In this document: piece after piece, positions 54,258 through 64,000 of the stretch
Layout: each line of letters starts with the position of its first letter
Position numbering within the stretch: the stretch's first letter is position 1
Source of the DNA: Sanghuangporus weigelae
Taxonomy: Eukaryota > Basidiomycota > Agaricomycetes > Hymenochaetales > Hymenochaetaceae
Direction of reading: 5' to 3'
Assembly: GCA_033182465.1 (NCBI GenBank)
Contig: CP137320.1
Location: 248,001 to 312,000 of the forward strand
DNA: 64,000 bases
Made by a program: the position numbers and the translations under genes
Notes under the pieces: model-generated
Told to the model about the DNA's origin: nothing
Seen by the model: the letters and a program-made list of their open reading frames with translations, nothing else
Databases searched by the model: none

Positions 54258-55334
54258 TTACAAATCTTCGGATTCTTCAGCCTCAGGTGTAGTCTGGGCC
54301 GAGTTCGCTGGGGTATATAGTTCCCTGCTTTCACCTTCTTCACTTGACTCTGTATCGTCGGAGTGTATGTACATGTCCTCCTGTTCCGACATAGTAAGCA
54401 TCTCGTCAGGCTGGTAGAGTTCGTTCGGGTACTGGTAGACTGAGATCATCAGATCTTCCAGCAAGGGGTGTCGTGTAGCCTGTAGTTTCTCTCTGGCTTC
54501 TTCCTCTCGGTTGTTGAGTTCCATAAGGTAATGAGGGTCGTAGTTAACCTCTTTGCCTTCGACTACGTGGTGCTCTATGGCATCGAGTGGTAGCTCGTCC
54601 GTAGTAGAGTTCCTCGCTTCAATAACCGTTCGGTATCTCGTTCCTTCGTAATACTTCGTCATGTTGAGTACCGTCATGAACTGCATGGTGTGGGATGCAT
54701 AGAAGCCCGTCTGGTCGGCTATGTATATAATGTACTTCATCGCATCGATGCTCATCGGATGATAGTGACTCCATCGCATCATTCGGTTAAGAATTGCGGT
54801 AGTCATGTCTCGTCGGTAGGCGCAAATTTGAATTGCCGAATGATAGATGCCCATGATGTTCTTGTATGTCGTTTCGTGCCTAAAGTCGATCTTGCCTCGA
54901 TGTAATGCTTGTGTTTCGAGTTCGATCGCGTAGGTTAGAAATGCATCATCATTGAGTCGGCGTAATGCTGCGTCTCGAGGGTTACTGAGTTTGAATAACC
55001 ACTCGTCTGAGTGATTCGCCATCATAAGATGGGGTATTTCGTCTCGGTTGTGGTGGACTGCATTCCACTTGTCGAATAGATCGTCGAAGTACTTCCCTGG
55101 GCATAGGGGTACAATCTCATCTTCGTAGTTCTCTTCGTTGAATCGGTTGCACAGCTGTGGCCATTGATAACGTTCGGTCGGTGGCCTGAGTGTAAATGTC
55201 CATTCTGGTGCATCTTCTGGTTGACAGAATGCATGTAGCTCGTCGAAAATAGGCATAGCTGAGTAGTGGTTCGTCTGCAGTGAAGTAGAGCTGTTGAGGT
55301 TCGAGTTGTTGTTCCTTAGCTCGAAGTTCTCCAT
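54258..55334 (-). CDS. Post-pol ORF of copy B, 358 codons, unknown
   Basis: This frame is identical to 46037-47113 of copy A and equally uninterrupted. See that entry for its composition. Confidence 0.6.
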   Translation of the reverse strand: MENFELRNNNSNLNSSTSLQTNHYSAMPIFDELHAFCQPEDAPEWTFTLRPPTERYQWPQLCNRFNEENYEDEIVPLCPGKYFDDLFDKWNAVHHNRDEIPHLMMANHSDEWLFKLSNPRDAALRRLNDDAFLTYAIELETQALHRGKIDFRHETTYKNIMGIYHSAIQICAYRRDMTTAILNRMMRWSHYHPMSIDAMKYIIYIADQTGFYASHTMQFMTVLNMTKYYEGTRYRTVIEARNSTTDELPLDAIEHHVVEGKEVNYDPHYLMELNNREEEAREKLQATRHPLLEDLMISVYQYPNELYQPDEMLTMSEQEDMYIHSDDTESSEEGESRELYTPANSAQTTPEAEESEDL

Positions 55335-55509
55335 GTTTTATACCATCTTGTTGGTATGTCGGCGATGTCTTGCCTAATTCTTCTATCTCTGCTCTCACTT
55401 TGGTGTGCCACATTGATGTCATCGCTTGGTAAGGTCATTGGGGACCTTACTCATCGTCTCTATTGTGGATCCATAAGCGGCTCCATCGGGTGGAGTGCAT
55501 GTGATGCAA

Positions 55510-58500
55510 CTATTGCCTCATTCGTTTTCGTGCGGCGATCCATTGGTTAAGGTTCGGTGGCTGGATTGCCTGAGGATACTTTTTATGGAATGCTTCGATC
55601 ATTTGATAGGAGTTCTTGAGGTTGTCAAGTGGCTCCCATGTTCGCTCCTGGTATCCTTTCCATTGGATAAGGTATTGGACCTTGCTCCGATGACGTCTTG
55701 TGTTATGAATTGTCTCCACTTCGTACTCTGCTTCTCCCTCCACTTCAATAGGTGGTGGTTCATCCAAAGTGGGTCTTCCAGGGTATTCCTTTCGTTTGTA
55801 AGGCCTGAGAAGACTCGCATGAAACACTGGGTGGATCGGAAGGGTTTCGGGTAAGCGTAATCTGAATGACACTTGTCCGACTGCCTTCTCGACTTTATAA
55901 GGCCCTGCCCATTTCATTGCAAGTTTCTTCGTTGGTTCCAATCGACTGAGATTCCTCATGTCTAGTAACACTTCGTCTCCCGGCTTGTACTCTGGCAGTT
56001 TGCCTCGATGCAGGTCTGCATAAAGCTTCATTGCCTCGTTCGCTTGCCTAATTGAATTATAGGCTTCTTGCTGTACTTGTCGAAGCTCCTCTAGGTGATT
56101 TATTGCTTCTGGGACGTTTGAATCACCGGTCTCCGCAACGTCCAGGTGAGGATGCCATCCATACAGTGTATAGAATGGTGACTGATGTGTGGTACTGTGC
56201 TTCCTGTTGTTGTAGGCGAATTCTGCTATATCGATGTACTCTGCCCAATCTGTTTGTCGGTAGGACACATAGCAGCGTAAGTACTGTTCAAGCTCTTGAT
56301 TTAGTCGCTCGGTTTGACCATCGGTTTGTGGATGATACGCTGTACTAGTTTTCCAATCGACATCGATGAGTCTGCAGAACTCCTTGAGGAATTGCGCGGT
56401 GAAGTTGCTACCTCGGTCGGAGATTACTCGTTTAGGGGCCCCGTAGTATTTGAAGACATGTTGGCGGAACAAACGTGCCAACTGCTTAGCATTGGGTATT
56501 CCTTGGCAAGGAATGAACTTCCCCATTTTAGTGAGTTTGTCCACTATAACGAGTATCGCGCTGTAGCCTTCATTGCTGACTGGTAAGTCGGTAATCAGGT
56601 CACAGGTTATGGTTTCCCATGGTTGATGTGGTGCCTCCAACGGTTGGAGCGGCGGATTTCGAAACTGTCGAATCGGTTTTGCACGCTGACATATGTCGCA
56701 GGTTGCGGTATATGCTCGGATCATTTCTTCCATCTTCGGCCAATAGTATGATCGCTTTACAAGCTCTATGGTCTTTTCTGCTCCTGGGTGGCCTGCAAGT
56801 TTGTGATCATGGCGCCTTCGGATTAGCAACGCTCGTAGGTTGGCGGACGGCGGGATATATAATGCATTGGTTACGTAGTGCAAGCCGTTCCTGTAACTGT
56901 AGCCGTTGCTCTGCTTGATCGCCTGAATTTCCTTCTTAGCCTCCTCGGTATTGTAGTTCCTCTTGATCGTTCGGATAATAGGATCAGAGATAGTGACCAT
57001 TTCGGTTTCTAGCTTGTATAGACCGTTGATCTCCGTTCGTCGCAATGTTTGTTGCTTGATCGTATCAGGAGGTAACAAGGTAACTCCTAAGTTGTCCTTG
57101 TCCTCTGGCATATAGTCGGATCGTCGTGATAGCTCGTCAGCTTGGTTCTTCTTGCCTGGCCAATGGAGAATCTTGAAGTTATATCGTGATAACTCTAGTG
57201 CCCATCTCGCTTGACGTCTCGATAGATTCTGAGCTGTCATGAAGTATCGGAGATTTGCATGATCGCTTCGGATTGTTACTGGTTCTTTGGTTCCCTCCAA
57301 TAGGTGTCTCCAATGCTTGAGTGCTTCCATGATTGCTAGCATCTCTTTGTCATGCGTCGGATAGTTTCGTTGGGTGTTCGTTAGAGTTTTCGACATGAAA
57401 CCTAAAGGTCTCAGTTCTCCTTGGTTGTCTTCTTGTTGTAAGACTGCACCAATCGCTACATCGGATGCATCGGTTTCCAATGTATATGGTTTGTCTGGCT
57501 TTGGCATTGCCAATGCGACTTCCGTTTCGAATGCCTTCTTGATACTTTCGAATGCCTTATCTTGTGCCTCTGCCCATATGAACTTGCGATCCTTTTTGAT
57601 AAGGTCGCCAATAGGTGCGAATGTATCGGCATAGTTCCTGATGAATCTTCGGTAGAAGTTACAAAATCCTTGGAACTTTCGAACTTGTCGTTTCGTCTTT
57701 GGCACTGGCCATTCGTGAATAGCTTTGAGCTTATAAGGATCCATCTGGATGCCTTTTGTTCCTACTACAAATCCCAAGTAGTCGAGCTGGGTTTGGAGGA
57801 AGTGACATTTCTCAATTTTGAGGTAAATGTCGAGCTCTCGGCATTTCTGTAGAATTGCCCTGAGGAGTTTCCAATGTTCCTCTTCAGTTTGTGCTTGACC
57901 AATAAGGTCGTCCAAATAGTTGAGTGCTTCTTCTGTCCTGAGCCAATATTCGAAGTTGTCATTCATGAATCGTTGGAATACTGCAGGTGAGTTCTTCATT
58001 CCAAACATCATGACCTTTGGCTTGTAGACTGCATTGCCAACTCGGAATGCTGCCTTCCACTCGTCTCCTTCTCGGATTCGCAGGTTGTTGTAACCTGATC
58101 GCATGTCGAGTGTAAAGAAGAATTTTCCTTTCTCCAGTTTCTCTGGGAGAACACTCATGATCGGTATCGGGTATGGGTCTGATACTGTCGTGTCGTTGAT
58201 GTCTCGGTAATCGGTTACTGCTCGTGCTCCTCCGTCTTTCTTTCCTACAAAGAAGACTGGTGCTGCTACCGGACATGGTTCATGTGGTTGAACCTTTTCA
58301 ATCCATCCTTTGTCAAGTAACTCTTTGACATAAGCATCGAGTGCTGCCTGCTCTTCTCGTGTGAGCTTGATAATAGGCCTTGGTTTCGGTAATGGTACTC
58401 CTTCTTTGAGGTTAATCGCCATATCCCATTTCGTATGCTTGGGTAACCTTCTTGACTTGTCAGGATCAAAGACATCTGCGTAGTCTTCTATTTCCTTAGG

Positions 58501-59988
58501 TAGGAGTTTTCGCCAATCTCGTTTCTGTGTTCCTAGTAATCCTTCTGCAGCTGCCTTTTGCTGAGAATACTGCTGGGATACTGAACTCGCTTTGTTCAGT
58601 GGCTGTGAGACTTGGTTCTGCTGTCTTGGTGACCAATTTCGATTGATGTCTAGCTCTAGCTTTGCAGCGAGCTCTTCCTTTCTGGTAAGGGTAGCTGGTT
58701 GGTTGGTCGTCCTAAGACTTTCAATGTCTTCTGGCTCTATATCGTGCATAGGAGTGTCTTCTGTTGTCTCCTGCTCGTCTTGCATCTCGATATCGCTTTC
58801 GTTATCTGCCCATCTTGTACGCTTCGGTGTGGGACTCGCTCCTCGCATTAACGATGCTGTTCTCGGTCGTATAATGCCTGCCACTGGCTTCTCTGGATAC
58901 CGTGTCTTTCGTGGTCGTATCCTGTACTTCATGCCCGGGTTTTCTTCTGGTGATGGCCAGAGTTCTTCATCTTCCGGCATGTTTTGCCTCAGTGGGTGTA
59001 TCTTCTGTGGTGGTTGTTTCTTCCAACGTTTCGGAGAGTCATTTATTTCCTCCTGTTCGTCTAGGCTATGCTTGCCTGTTACATCTTGTGTTTCGCCTTC
59101 GGATGTCTGGTACAATTGCCGTGCTGGGATCATCCGTCTCGGTATGTGCCTTGGTCGTCGTTGCACTATACTCGTTCCTTGTGGTGCCTGTTTCTTCCAT
59201 CGCTTGGGAGTGTAGTTTATTTCCTCCTCATCTCGATGATGCTTGTTTGCCATTTCCTGTTGTGGCTGTTTTGTTGCAGAGTCTGGTATATTTTCCGTGC
59301 TCGGACTCTTCACTTCTGGCGTCTGTTTTGCCTGTTCCAGTCTTGGTGTTGCTGGTCTTGCTTCCGGCTTCACTTGTGGCTTCATTTCGTGAGAGTGTCC
59401 GTTGTTGTCTCTCCTTGGCGCAAATATCATTCCTGGTGCTCCAGAGTGTCGATAGTTGTCTCTGTCCTGAGCCTGTTGCTTCGTGTTATGCCTAGGTCTT
59501 GTCTTGTCAGGTTTGCCTTTCGTTTGCCGTTTCCGTTTGCGCTTCCTGTGCCTTCGCTTCTTGGTAGCTCGTATGACGTTGAGCTCGAATGGTATCGAAT
59601 TACCATTCCGATTCCATACTTGATTCTTCCAATCAATTTCGGGATTGACTTTGGCCAAATAGTCAATTCCTAGGATCACTTGATCCTGTCCTGTGGTTGC
59701 TACTGCCAACGTTTGTGGCTGCGGTTTAGGTCCATCAAAAATTAATGTGTAGACCTCGTGCGTGATTGCTCCTCCTTGGTTGGGACTTCCATCCGCATTA
59801 TTCAAAGGTCGAGGGTGATCAAGCCTCTTTTTGAACAGGCTGTAGTGTCGTACCAAGTTGGGGTGTATCGTGCTGCATGTAGCTCCGGAATCGATTAACG
59901 CTTTGACTGCTAGGGTTTTTGTTCCAACCTTCACTCGAATAGGTAATCGGGGATGCAATGCTTGTATTGGCAATCGCTTATTGTACAT
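55510..59988 (-). CDS. Pol of copy B
   Basis: This 1,492-residue frame is identical to the copy A pol, with protease, reverse transcriptase, RNase H, integrase and chromodomain, and is uninterrupted. Confidence 0.95.
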   Translation of the reverse strand: MYNKRLPIQALHPRLPIRVKVGTKTLAVKALIDSGATCSTIHPNLVRHYSLFKKRLDHPRPLNNADGSPNQGGAITHEVYTLIFDGPKPQPQTLAVATTGQDQVILGIDYLAKVNPEIDWKNQVWNRNGNSIPFELNVIRATKKRRHRKRKRKRQTKGKPDKTRPRHNTKQQAQDRDNYRHSGAPGMIFAPRRDNNGHSHEMKPQVKPEARPATPRLEQAKQTPEVKSPSTENIPDSATKQPQQEMANKHHRDEEEINYTPKRWKKQAPQGTSIVQRRPRHIPRRMIPARQLYQTSEGETQDVTGKHSLDEQEEINDSPKRWKKQPPQKIHPLRQNMPEDEELWPSPEENPGMKYRIRPRKTRYPEKPVAGIIRPRTASLMRGASPTPKRTRWADNESDIEMQDEQETTEDTPMHDIEPEDIESLRTTNQPATLTRKEELAAKLELDINRNWSPRQQNQVSQPLNKASSVSQQYSQQKAAAEGLLGTQKRDWRKLLPKEIEDYADVFDPDKSRRLPKHTKWDMAINLKEGVPLPKPRPIIKLTREEQAALDAYVKELLDKGWIEKVQPHEPCPVAAPVFFVGKKDGGARAVTDYRDINDTTVSDPYPIPIMSVLPEKLEKGKFFFTLDMRSGYNNLRIREGDEWKAAFRVGNAVYKPKVMMFGMKNSPAVFQRFMNDNFEYWLRTEEALNYLDDLIGQAQTEEEHWKLLRAILQKCRELDIYLKIEKCHFLQTQLDYLGFVVGTKGIQMDPYKLKAIHEWPVPKTKRQVRKFQGFCNFYRRFIRNYADTFAPIGDLIKKDRKFIWAEAQDKAFESIKKAFETEVALAMPKPDKPYTLETDASDVAIGAVLQQEDNQGELRPLGFMSKTLTNTQRNYPTHDKEMLAIMEALKHWRHLLEGTKEPVTIRSDHANLRYFMTAQNLSRRQARWALELSRYNFKILHWPGKKNQADELSRRSDYMPEDKDNLGVTLLPPDTIKQQTLRRTEINGLYKLETEMVTISDPIIRTIKRNYNTEEAKKEIQAIKQSNGYSYRNGLHYVTNALYIPPSANLRALLIRRRHDHKLAGHPGAEKTIELVKRSYYWPKMEEMIRAYTATCDICQRAKPIRQFRNPPLQPLEAPHQPWETITCDLITDLPVSNEGYSAILVIVDKLTKMGKFIPCQGIPNAKQLARLFRQHVFKYYGAPKRVISDRGSNFTAQFLKEFCRLIDVDWKTSTAYHPQTDGQTERLNQELEQYLRCYVSYRQTDWAEYIDIAEFAYNNRKHSTTHQSPFYTLYGWHPHLDVAETGDSNVPEAINHLEELRQVQQEAYNSIRQANEAMKLYADLHRGKLPEYKPGDEVLLDMRNLSRLEPTKKLAMKWAGPYKVEKAVGQVSFRLRLPETLPIHPVFHASLLRPYKRKEYPGRPTLDEPPPIEVEGEAEYEVETIHNTRRHRSKVQYLIQWKGYQERTWEPLDNLKNSYQMIEAFHKKYPQAIQPPNLNQWIAARKRMRQ

Positions 59989-60092
59989 CGCTTCACTGGG
60001 GTTGAACCCAGGAGGTTTGAAACACTGGTTGTTGAAACCTTTCTCGTCACCCTTGTCACACTCACATCGCGCAGTCTCGTTCGATGGAGGTC

Positions 60093-61181
60093 TTAATCTT
60101 TTCCCTGTTGCTCTTTACTTGCTAGGGATTTGCGAATGTTGTTTCGGTATTCTTCGTCATGCTTGCAAGTCCATCCTGCTGATTCGTCGCCTTTAGCCCA
60201 TGCTACATGGTCGTAGTGGACTGGCCTTCGGCAGTGTGGATCGGGACATGTTTCCTTGAAATCGATTGTTCGTGTTGTCATCGTCCTCCGTTTTACACCA
60301 TTAGTCTTCTTCGGCCGCTTAGAGGAAGAACCCTTTTGCTTCCTTGGTGCCTTGCAATCCTTTGCGTAATGTCCTGACTTTTCACAGTTGTAGCATTTGC
60401 CTCCCTTCTTCGGCAAGCCTCGGAGTGCATCTACATCCATGGCGTCTGGATCTCGTTTCGTTGTTTGTACTGGTGGTCGGAAAGATGACTGTCCATTTGA
60501 TTTGAATCTCGGGGTGTATGTTTGACTACCCATGAGCCTTTGCCTGGCATCAGAGTTTGCTAGGTTGCTTGTCCATTCCATCCATGCATCGAGGTCGTTC
60601 TTCTCGAAAGCGTCGGGTTGTACAGATTCGACTCGTCGTTTGACCCACATGTCTAGTCCTTTGACATAGATGTACTTGAGCATCTGCTTATCCATTGTGT
60701 CTGGTGCTCGTGCTTTGAGTCGTCGGAATTCGTCGTTGTACGCCCTAATGCTTGCTCCTTTCTGCTGGATGCATAGTAGTTGGAATAGGGCTTCCTGTTC
60801 TCCAATGATCGGATGTCCTGCTCGGATCCTCATCCAGTTCAGCATGTCCTTGAGTGATGCGAACATTCCATTTGTTGCAGCGATAATCGCAGGTACTGGT
60901 TTCAGTTTCCCATTGGCATCGAATGATGTTAGGGTATTCTTCTCTGCAAACCAATCGTAGCTGTCGCCTTCTAGTGCCGCAAATAGGCTCTTTGCGATCT
61001 CTTCCTCATCCTTGACTCCATGCTGTGCCAGCTTCGAGATACATCGACTAATCCACAGATCAATATCTTCGCTTCGCTTGCCATAGTACTTCGGAAGCTT
61101 GATGCTGTGTTTAGAGAGTTGTGTCTGAAGAGTCTGTAGTTGCTGCTCCAGTGCTTGCACCTTCTGGTCGGTTGTCGACAT
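60093..61181 (-). CDS. Gag of copy B
   Basis: This 362-residue frame is identical to the copy A Gag, including the CCHC knuckle. Confidence 0.92.
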   Translation of the reverse strand: MSTTDQKVQALEQQLQTLQTQLSKHSIKLPKYYGKRSEDIDLWISRCISKLAQHGVKDEEEIAKSLFAALEGDSYDWFAEKNTLTSFDANGKLKPVPAIIAATNGMFASLKDMLNWMRIRAGHPIIGEQEALFQLLCIQQKGASIRAYNDEFRRLKARAPDTMDKQMLKYIYVKGLDMWVKRRVESVQPDAFEKNDLDAWMEWTSNLANSDARQRLMGSQTYTPRFKSNGQSSFRPPVQTTKRDPDAMDVDALRGLPKKGGKCYNCEKSGHYAKDCKAPRKQKGSSSKRPKKTNGVKRRTMTTRTIDFKETCPDPHCRRPVHYDHVAWAKGDESAGWTCKHDEEYRNNIRKSLASKEQQGKD

Positions 61182-62145
61182 GATCGTAAGTGCTTATGGG
61201 CACTGCTGGTGGTGAATAGGATGGTGGTGGTGGATTCTCTGGCGCTTGGGTTGCTACTGAACCACTTGCTGGTACTGCAGGTACTGTTGGTACTTGGATG
61301 ATAACCGTTCGAGGTGGGGTTCTGAGTAAGAATGGCCTTCGTGATGCTTCTTCGTCTGAGGACACTGATTCGTCAGAACTCTGTTCCTGTTGGGCTCTCT
61401 CCCTTGGTAGAAAGTATTCCCAGCGTTGTGCTGCCTGAGCTACTTCTCGAATTCGTTGAGCGTGTTCGAGTATGTTCCTCGAGGTGGTTTCGGTTGTCTG
61501 TACCGATGTGAGTATAGCTGCGTAGGTGCGTTGACTCGACTCGATTGTTTGTCCTAGTTGGAGTAGGGCTTCTCGCAGGTTATGGATGTCTTGAACAATC
61601 CTTGGTTGATCTAGAGCTGTCCTGTTAAGCTCTCCGACTCTCGTCTCGATCGTCTGTAGTTGTTGTTCCTGAGCAGTAATCCTGTTTCGGATAGCGTTGA
61701 GCTCTCGGTCAAGTACTCCGTTTCCGTCTATGACCCGATGATTGAGTGCTCCTGCTGCTCGATCCAATTCCAGAGTATATCTCTCTAGAGCTGCTACTTG
61801 TGCTCCAATTCTTTGAGTAGTTGCTTCTAGTGCTTCGAATCGATCTCCTACTGCTGTCGCGTATGCTCCGGTTGGTAGACTGTTTGACTGCCCCGTGTTT
61901 GCAGTTCGTTCTTCCAGTCGTTCAACCCTTTCTTGTAGCCTTCTGATCACTGGTGGATACAATATGCTGTGGTTCGTTGTCGCGTATAGTATGTCGTGAT
62001 CGCTTTCCAGACTACGTAGCCTGTTGGTGATATGTTGAACTCGTTCGTCGAGGGATCTAGGTGTGAACCTCGTTTGATTATCGTTCGCCCGTTCGTTCGT
62101 TCGATGACCGTTACTTCTGTTGTTGGCGTTTCCTGATCGGTTCAT
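61111..62145 (-). CDS. Pre-gag coiled-coil ORF of copy B
   Basis: This 344-codon frame is identical to 39226-40260 of copy A and overlaps gag by 71 bases. Confidence 0.6.
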   Translation of the reverse strand: MNRSGNANNRSNGHRTNERANDNQTRFTPRSLDERVQHITNRLRSLESDHDILYATTNHSILYPPVIRRLQERVERLEERTANTGQSNSLPTGAYATAVGDRFEALEATTQRIGAQVAALERYTLELDRAAGALNHRVIDGNGVLDRELNAIRNRITAQEQQLQTIETRVGELNRTALDQPRIVQDIHNLREALLQLGQTIESSQRTYAAILTSVQTTETTSRNILEHAQRIREVAQAAQRWEYFLPRERAQQEQSSDESVSSDEEASRRPFLLRTPPRTVIIQVPTVPAVPASGSVATQAPENPPPPSYSPPAVPISTYDHVDNRPEGASTGAATTDSSDTTL

Positions 62146-62483
62146 GAACTTCGTTTCTCGCCTGATGCTTCAGGGTTATTGTTCCTTGGTGCTGTTAACC
62201 AAGTAGTTCCTTTCTCGTCGAATGTAGCAATAGTGGAAGGGACTGCTGCTACTTTCGTGGTTGTTGTTTGCGTGCTCCCAACTGCAGGGCTACCAGATGC
62301 CTTTGCTATTAGGTACACTTCGTCGTTGTAGGGGTTATGATAGTAGATATGTGATTTAAGTGAATCGGGTTTGTCGTTCTCCAGGATGTGCACTTGTCCT
62401 GAGGATTCGATATGGGTACTAGTCTCGAAACTAGTGACGTCGATAGGGACTTGAGGTCGACGGTCCTCGCCTCGATAAAACAC
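62142..62483 (-). CDS. Leader ORF of copy B, 113 codons
   Basis: This frame is identical to 38888-39229 of copy A, with the same ATGA overlap with the next ORF. Confidence 0.5.
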   Translation of the reverse strand: MFYRGEDRRPQVPIDVTSFETSTHIESSGQVHILENDKPDSLKSHIYYHNPYNDEVYLIAKASGSPAVGSTQTTTTKVAAVPSTIATFDEKGTTWLTAPRNNNPEASGEKRSS

Positions 62484-62544
62484 TAGCCAAGAACCTTGCC
62501 CGTGAGAGGTGGTGGTAAAACTAGCGAGTGATCTTTCGATCCAA

Positions 62545-64000
62545 TGTTAGAGAGTAGGCCCGGGGTTACACCGGTTTGATCCTTTTGCCTAAGCAGCGGT
62601 GTGTTGTGCAGAGGTGATCTTATCTACCCACGTCTGGCTGTACCACGCGGTCCCTTACTAGCCTTCCTAGTCGCGGTCCGAGTTATGGATGCTTTCAGAT
62701 ACGAGGTAATAGTAAAGCAGATTGGGATTTCCAAGAGGCGTGATAGTACAAAGCACACAGTAATAGCTCGCTGTAGGGCAAGCTTTACACCAGTGTGTTA
62801 AGAGGATCGAAAGATGGGGAAATGAGGGCCTAATCCTACAACTATTTATGCTCCCAGATATTCCATTTTCCGTCCTATTTCTTACTCATCCTGTCTCCAC
62901 TTTACTCCACTTTCCTCCACCATTACATCTGTTCCTTTGTCATCCTGCTGCGCTTCGCTCCACTTTGCTCCAATCTTTGTAAGGTCGTCTCCACTATGAC
63001 AGAATTCTTTGGAGTTGCTGACTGAGACAATAGAGGTGGTGCTCCGATATGGAATGCTCCACTGTCAGTACTCCATAACGATGTCATTGCCGTCATTGAG
63101 TGGCATCTTTGCTCTTGGAGCGATGTAGGCTGCTCGGTATGTGATTCTTCGGAATTCATCTCGAGGTCCAGCGAGGGTAAGCATAACTCGCACGTCAGTG
63201 TTAAGGTGTCGGGTCGGTGTAGAGTATGGTCCAAGGCATGTCATGAACTGCATAAGCTCTGCTGGTGGGTTCTGCTGGGTTCTGGTGACTAGCCATGCTT
63301 TGCCTTCGTATCGTATATCTCGAATGTATCGCCATATCCTTCGTTGTATAAGGAGTTGTAATTGCTTGGTTTCCAGGTTCGCATCTCTCGGTAAATAAAG
63401 GTTTGCCTGTATCGTAGATGCTGGACATGGTGTGTGCAACTCCGGTCTATACCATCCAATCATTCTCCAAGTTATCGGGTTCGCAGTTCGAGGGGTCCGA
63501 GTTGTGATCGTGAGTTCCTCTCGTTTCTTGGGTACTATTGGGCTTGGTGGATTGGAATGCATTGTATCCTGAAGGTGTCGCTCGGTTTCGATGTGACAGT
63601 CACGCGTACCAACCGTTGCCGTGCATACTAAGTAGTATACTTCATAAAGGACCATGTAAACTCGTGCACAGACTTGACAGTGCTGAAATGCCAGTGAGGT
63701 CTCCATAAACCTTATTAGCCTTTAGCCTTTTAGCGTTTAGGCTTTAGTAGTTGTGCTTCTGGACTTCTAAGAAGTTTGATCGCTTCTTTTGATCGAGGTC
63801 GCTCTGGTTGCTTGGTCGGCGGCGTTAGAGTGGTAGTCCGCGGTAATAGGCGGTCGGCGGTGTTAGCTGTTAGCGGGATTACGTATCCGCTTCGGTGCTT
63901 CTAGCGCTCGGGTGGTAACGGGTTACTGTTGCCTAGGCCGCTCGATTGCTTGGGCCTTTGATAGCTGGCTTGGTTACCGGTCGCGTTTGGAAAGCTGATC
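62545..64000 (-). repeat. Copy B 5' LTR (first 1,456 of 1,512 bp visible)
   Basis: The LTR starts (plus-strand view) with TGTTAGAGAGTAGG at 62545 and is cut by the window end. It includes the 213-codon frame at 63706-63065. Confidence 0.94.

Larger units (their letters stand above)
51766..64000 (-). mobile_element. Chromodomain Ty3/gypsy LTR retrotransposon, copy B (runs off right edge)
   Basis: This is the same element as copy A in reverse orientation; every reading frame has an identical counterpart, and positions of the two copies add up to 101371. By that rule its end should lie at 64056, 56 bases beyond the window. It looks whole as far as visible, with no breaks noticed, and is very young. 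The five bases before its left end are ATTCT; the matching duplication would be outside the window. It interrupts the last visible exon of the hAT transposase. Confidence 0.94.

Noticed and set aside
1-64000. CRISPR arrays, operons or other prokaryotic features
   Set aside because: Spliceosomal introns and gene content are plainly eukaryotic; no regularly spaced repeats were seen.

Overview
The window looks like nuclear DNA of an agaricomycete (mushroom-forming basidiomycete). Genes are dense and broken by many 47-80 nt introns with GT...AG ends and CTAAC/CTGAC-like branch points. Several products belong to families expanded in, or typical of, Agaricomycetes: DUF6533 seven-helix membrane proteins, a Cys-rich secreted-ectodomain membrane protein, and a DUF659/hAT transposase. 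The right 27 kb is almost entirely transposable elements.

Left part (1-9.4 kb): a GDSL/CE16 esterase cut by the window edge (-), a PHD-finger protein (+), a UDP-sugar transporter (-), an adenine DNA glycosylase of the MutY family with an apparent one-base lesion (+), and a type I membrane protein with a Cys-rich ectodomain (-). Middle part (9.4-25.3 kb): PUS4, a tandem duplication of about 3.8 kb that copied the 3' part of PUS4 plus a DUF6533 gene, a PQ-loop vacuolar transporter (+), a third DUF6533 gene (-) and a DapA-family aldolase (-). From 27.5 to 36.1 kb: a truncated xylitol/sorbitol dehydrogenase paralogue, a fourth DUF6533 gene, a full xylitol/sorbitol dehydrogenase (+) and a transketolase-family gene (-). 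The dehydrogenase, transketolase and aldolase could all serve catabolism of pentoses, polyols or sugar acids, but no shared regulation is visible.

Right part (37-64 kb): a hAT-type transposase gene interrupted by two copies of one large chromodomain Ty3/gypsy LTR retrotransposon (12,291 bp, LTRs of 1,512 bp). Copy A (37315-49605, +) sits nine codons into the transposase reading frame and is flanked by a CCCGA duplication. Copy B (51766 to beyond the window, -) sits near the 3' end of the visible transposase coding region. The copies lie tail to tail and look identical, forming a near-24.6 kb inverted repeat around a 2.16 kb loop. No difference was seen between LTRs or between copies, so both look whole and very young. 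The element carries more than gag and pol: two extra ORFs before gag, one after pol, a 213-codon ORF inside the LTR, and an antisense, apparently spliced ORF for a small one-helix membrane protein next to the 3' LTR. These extra parts are the most unusual content of the window.
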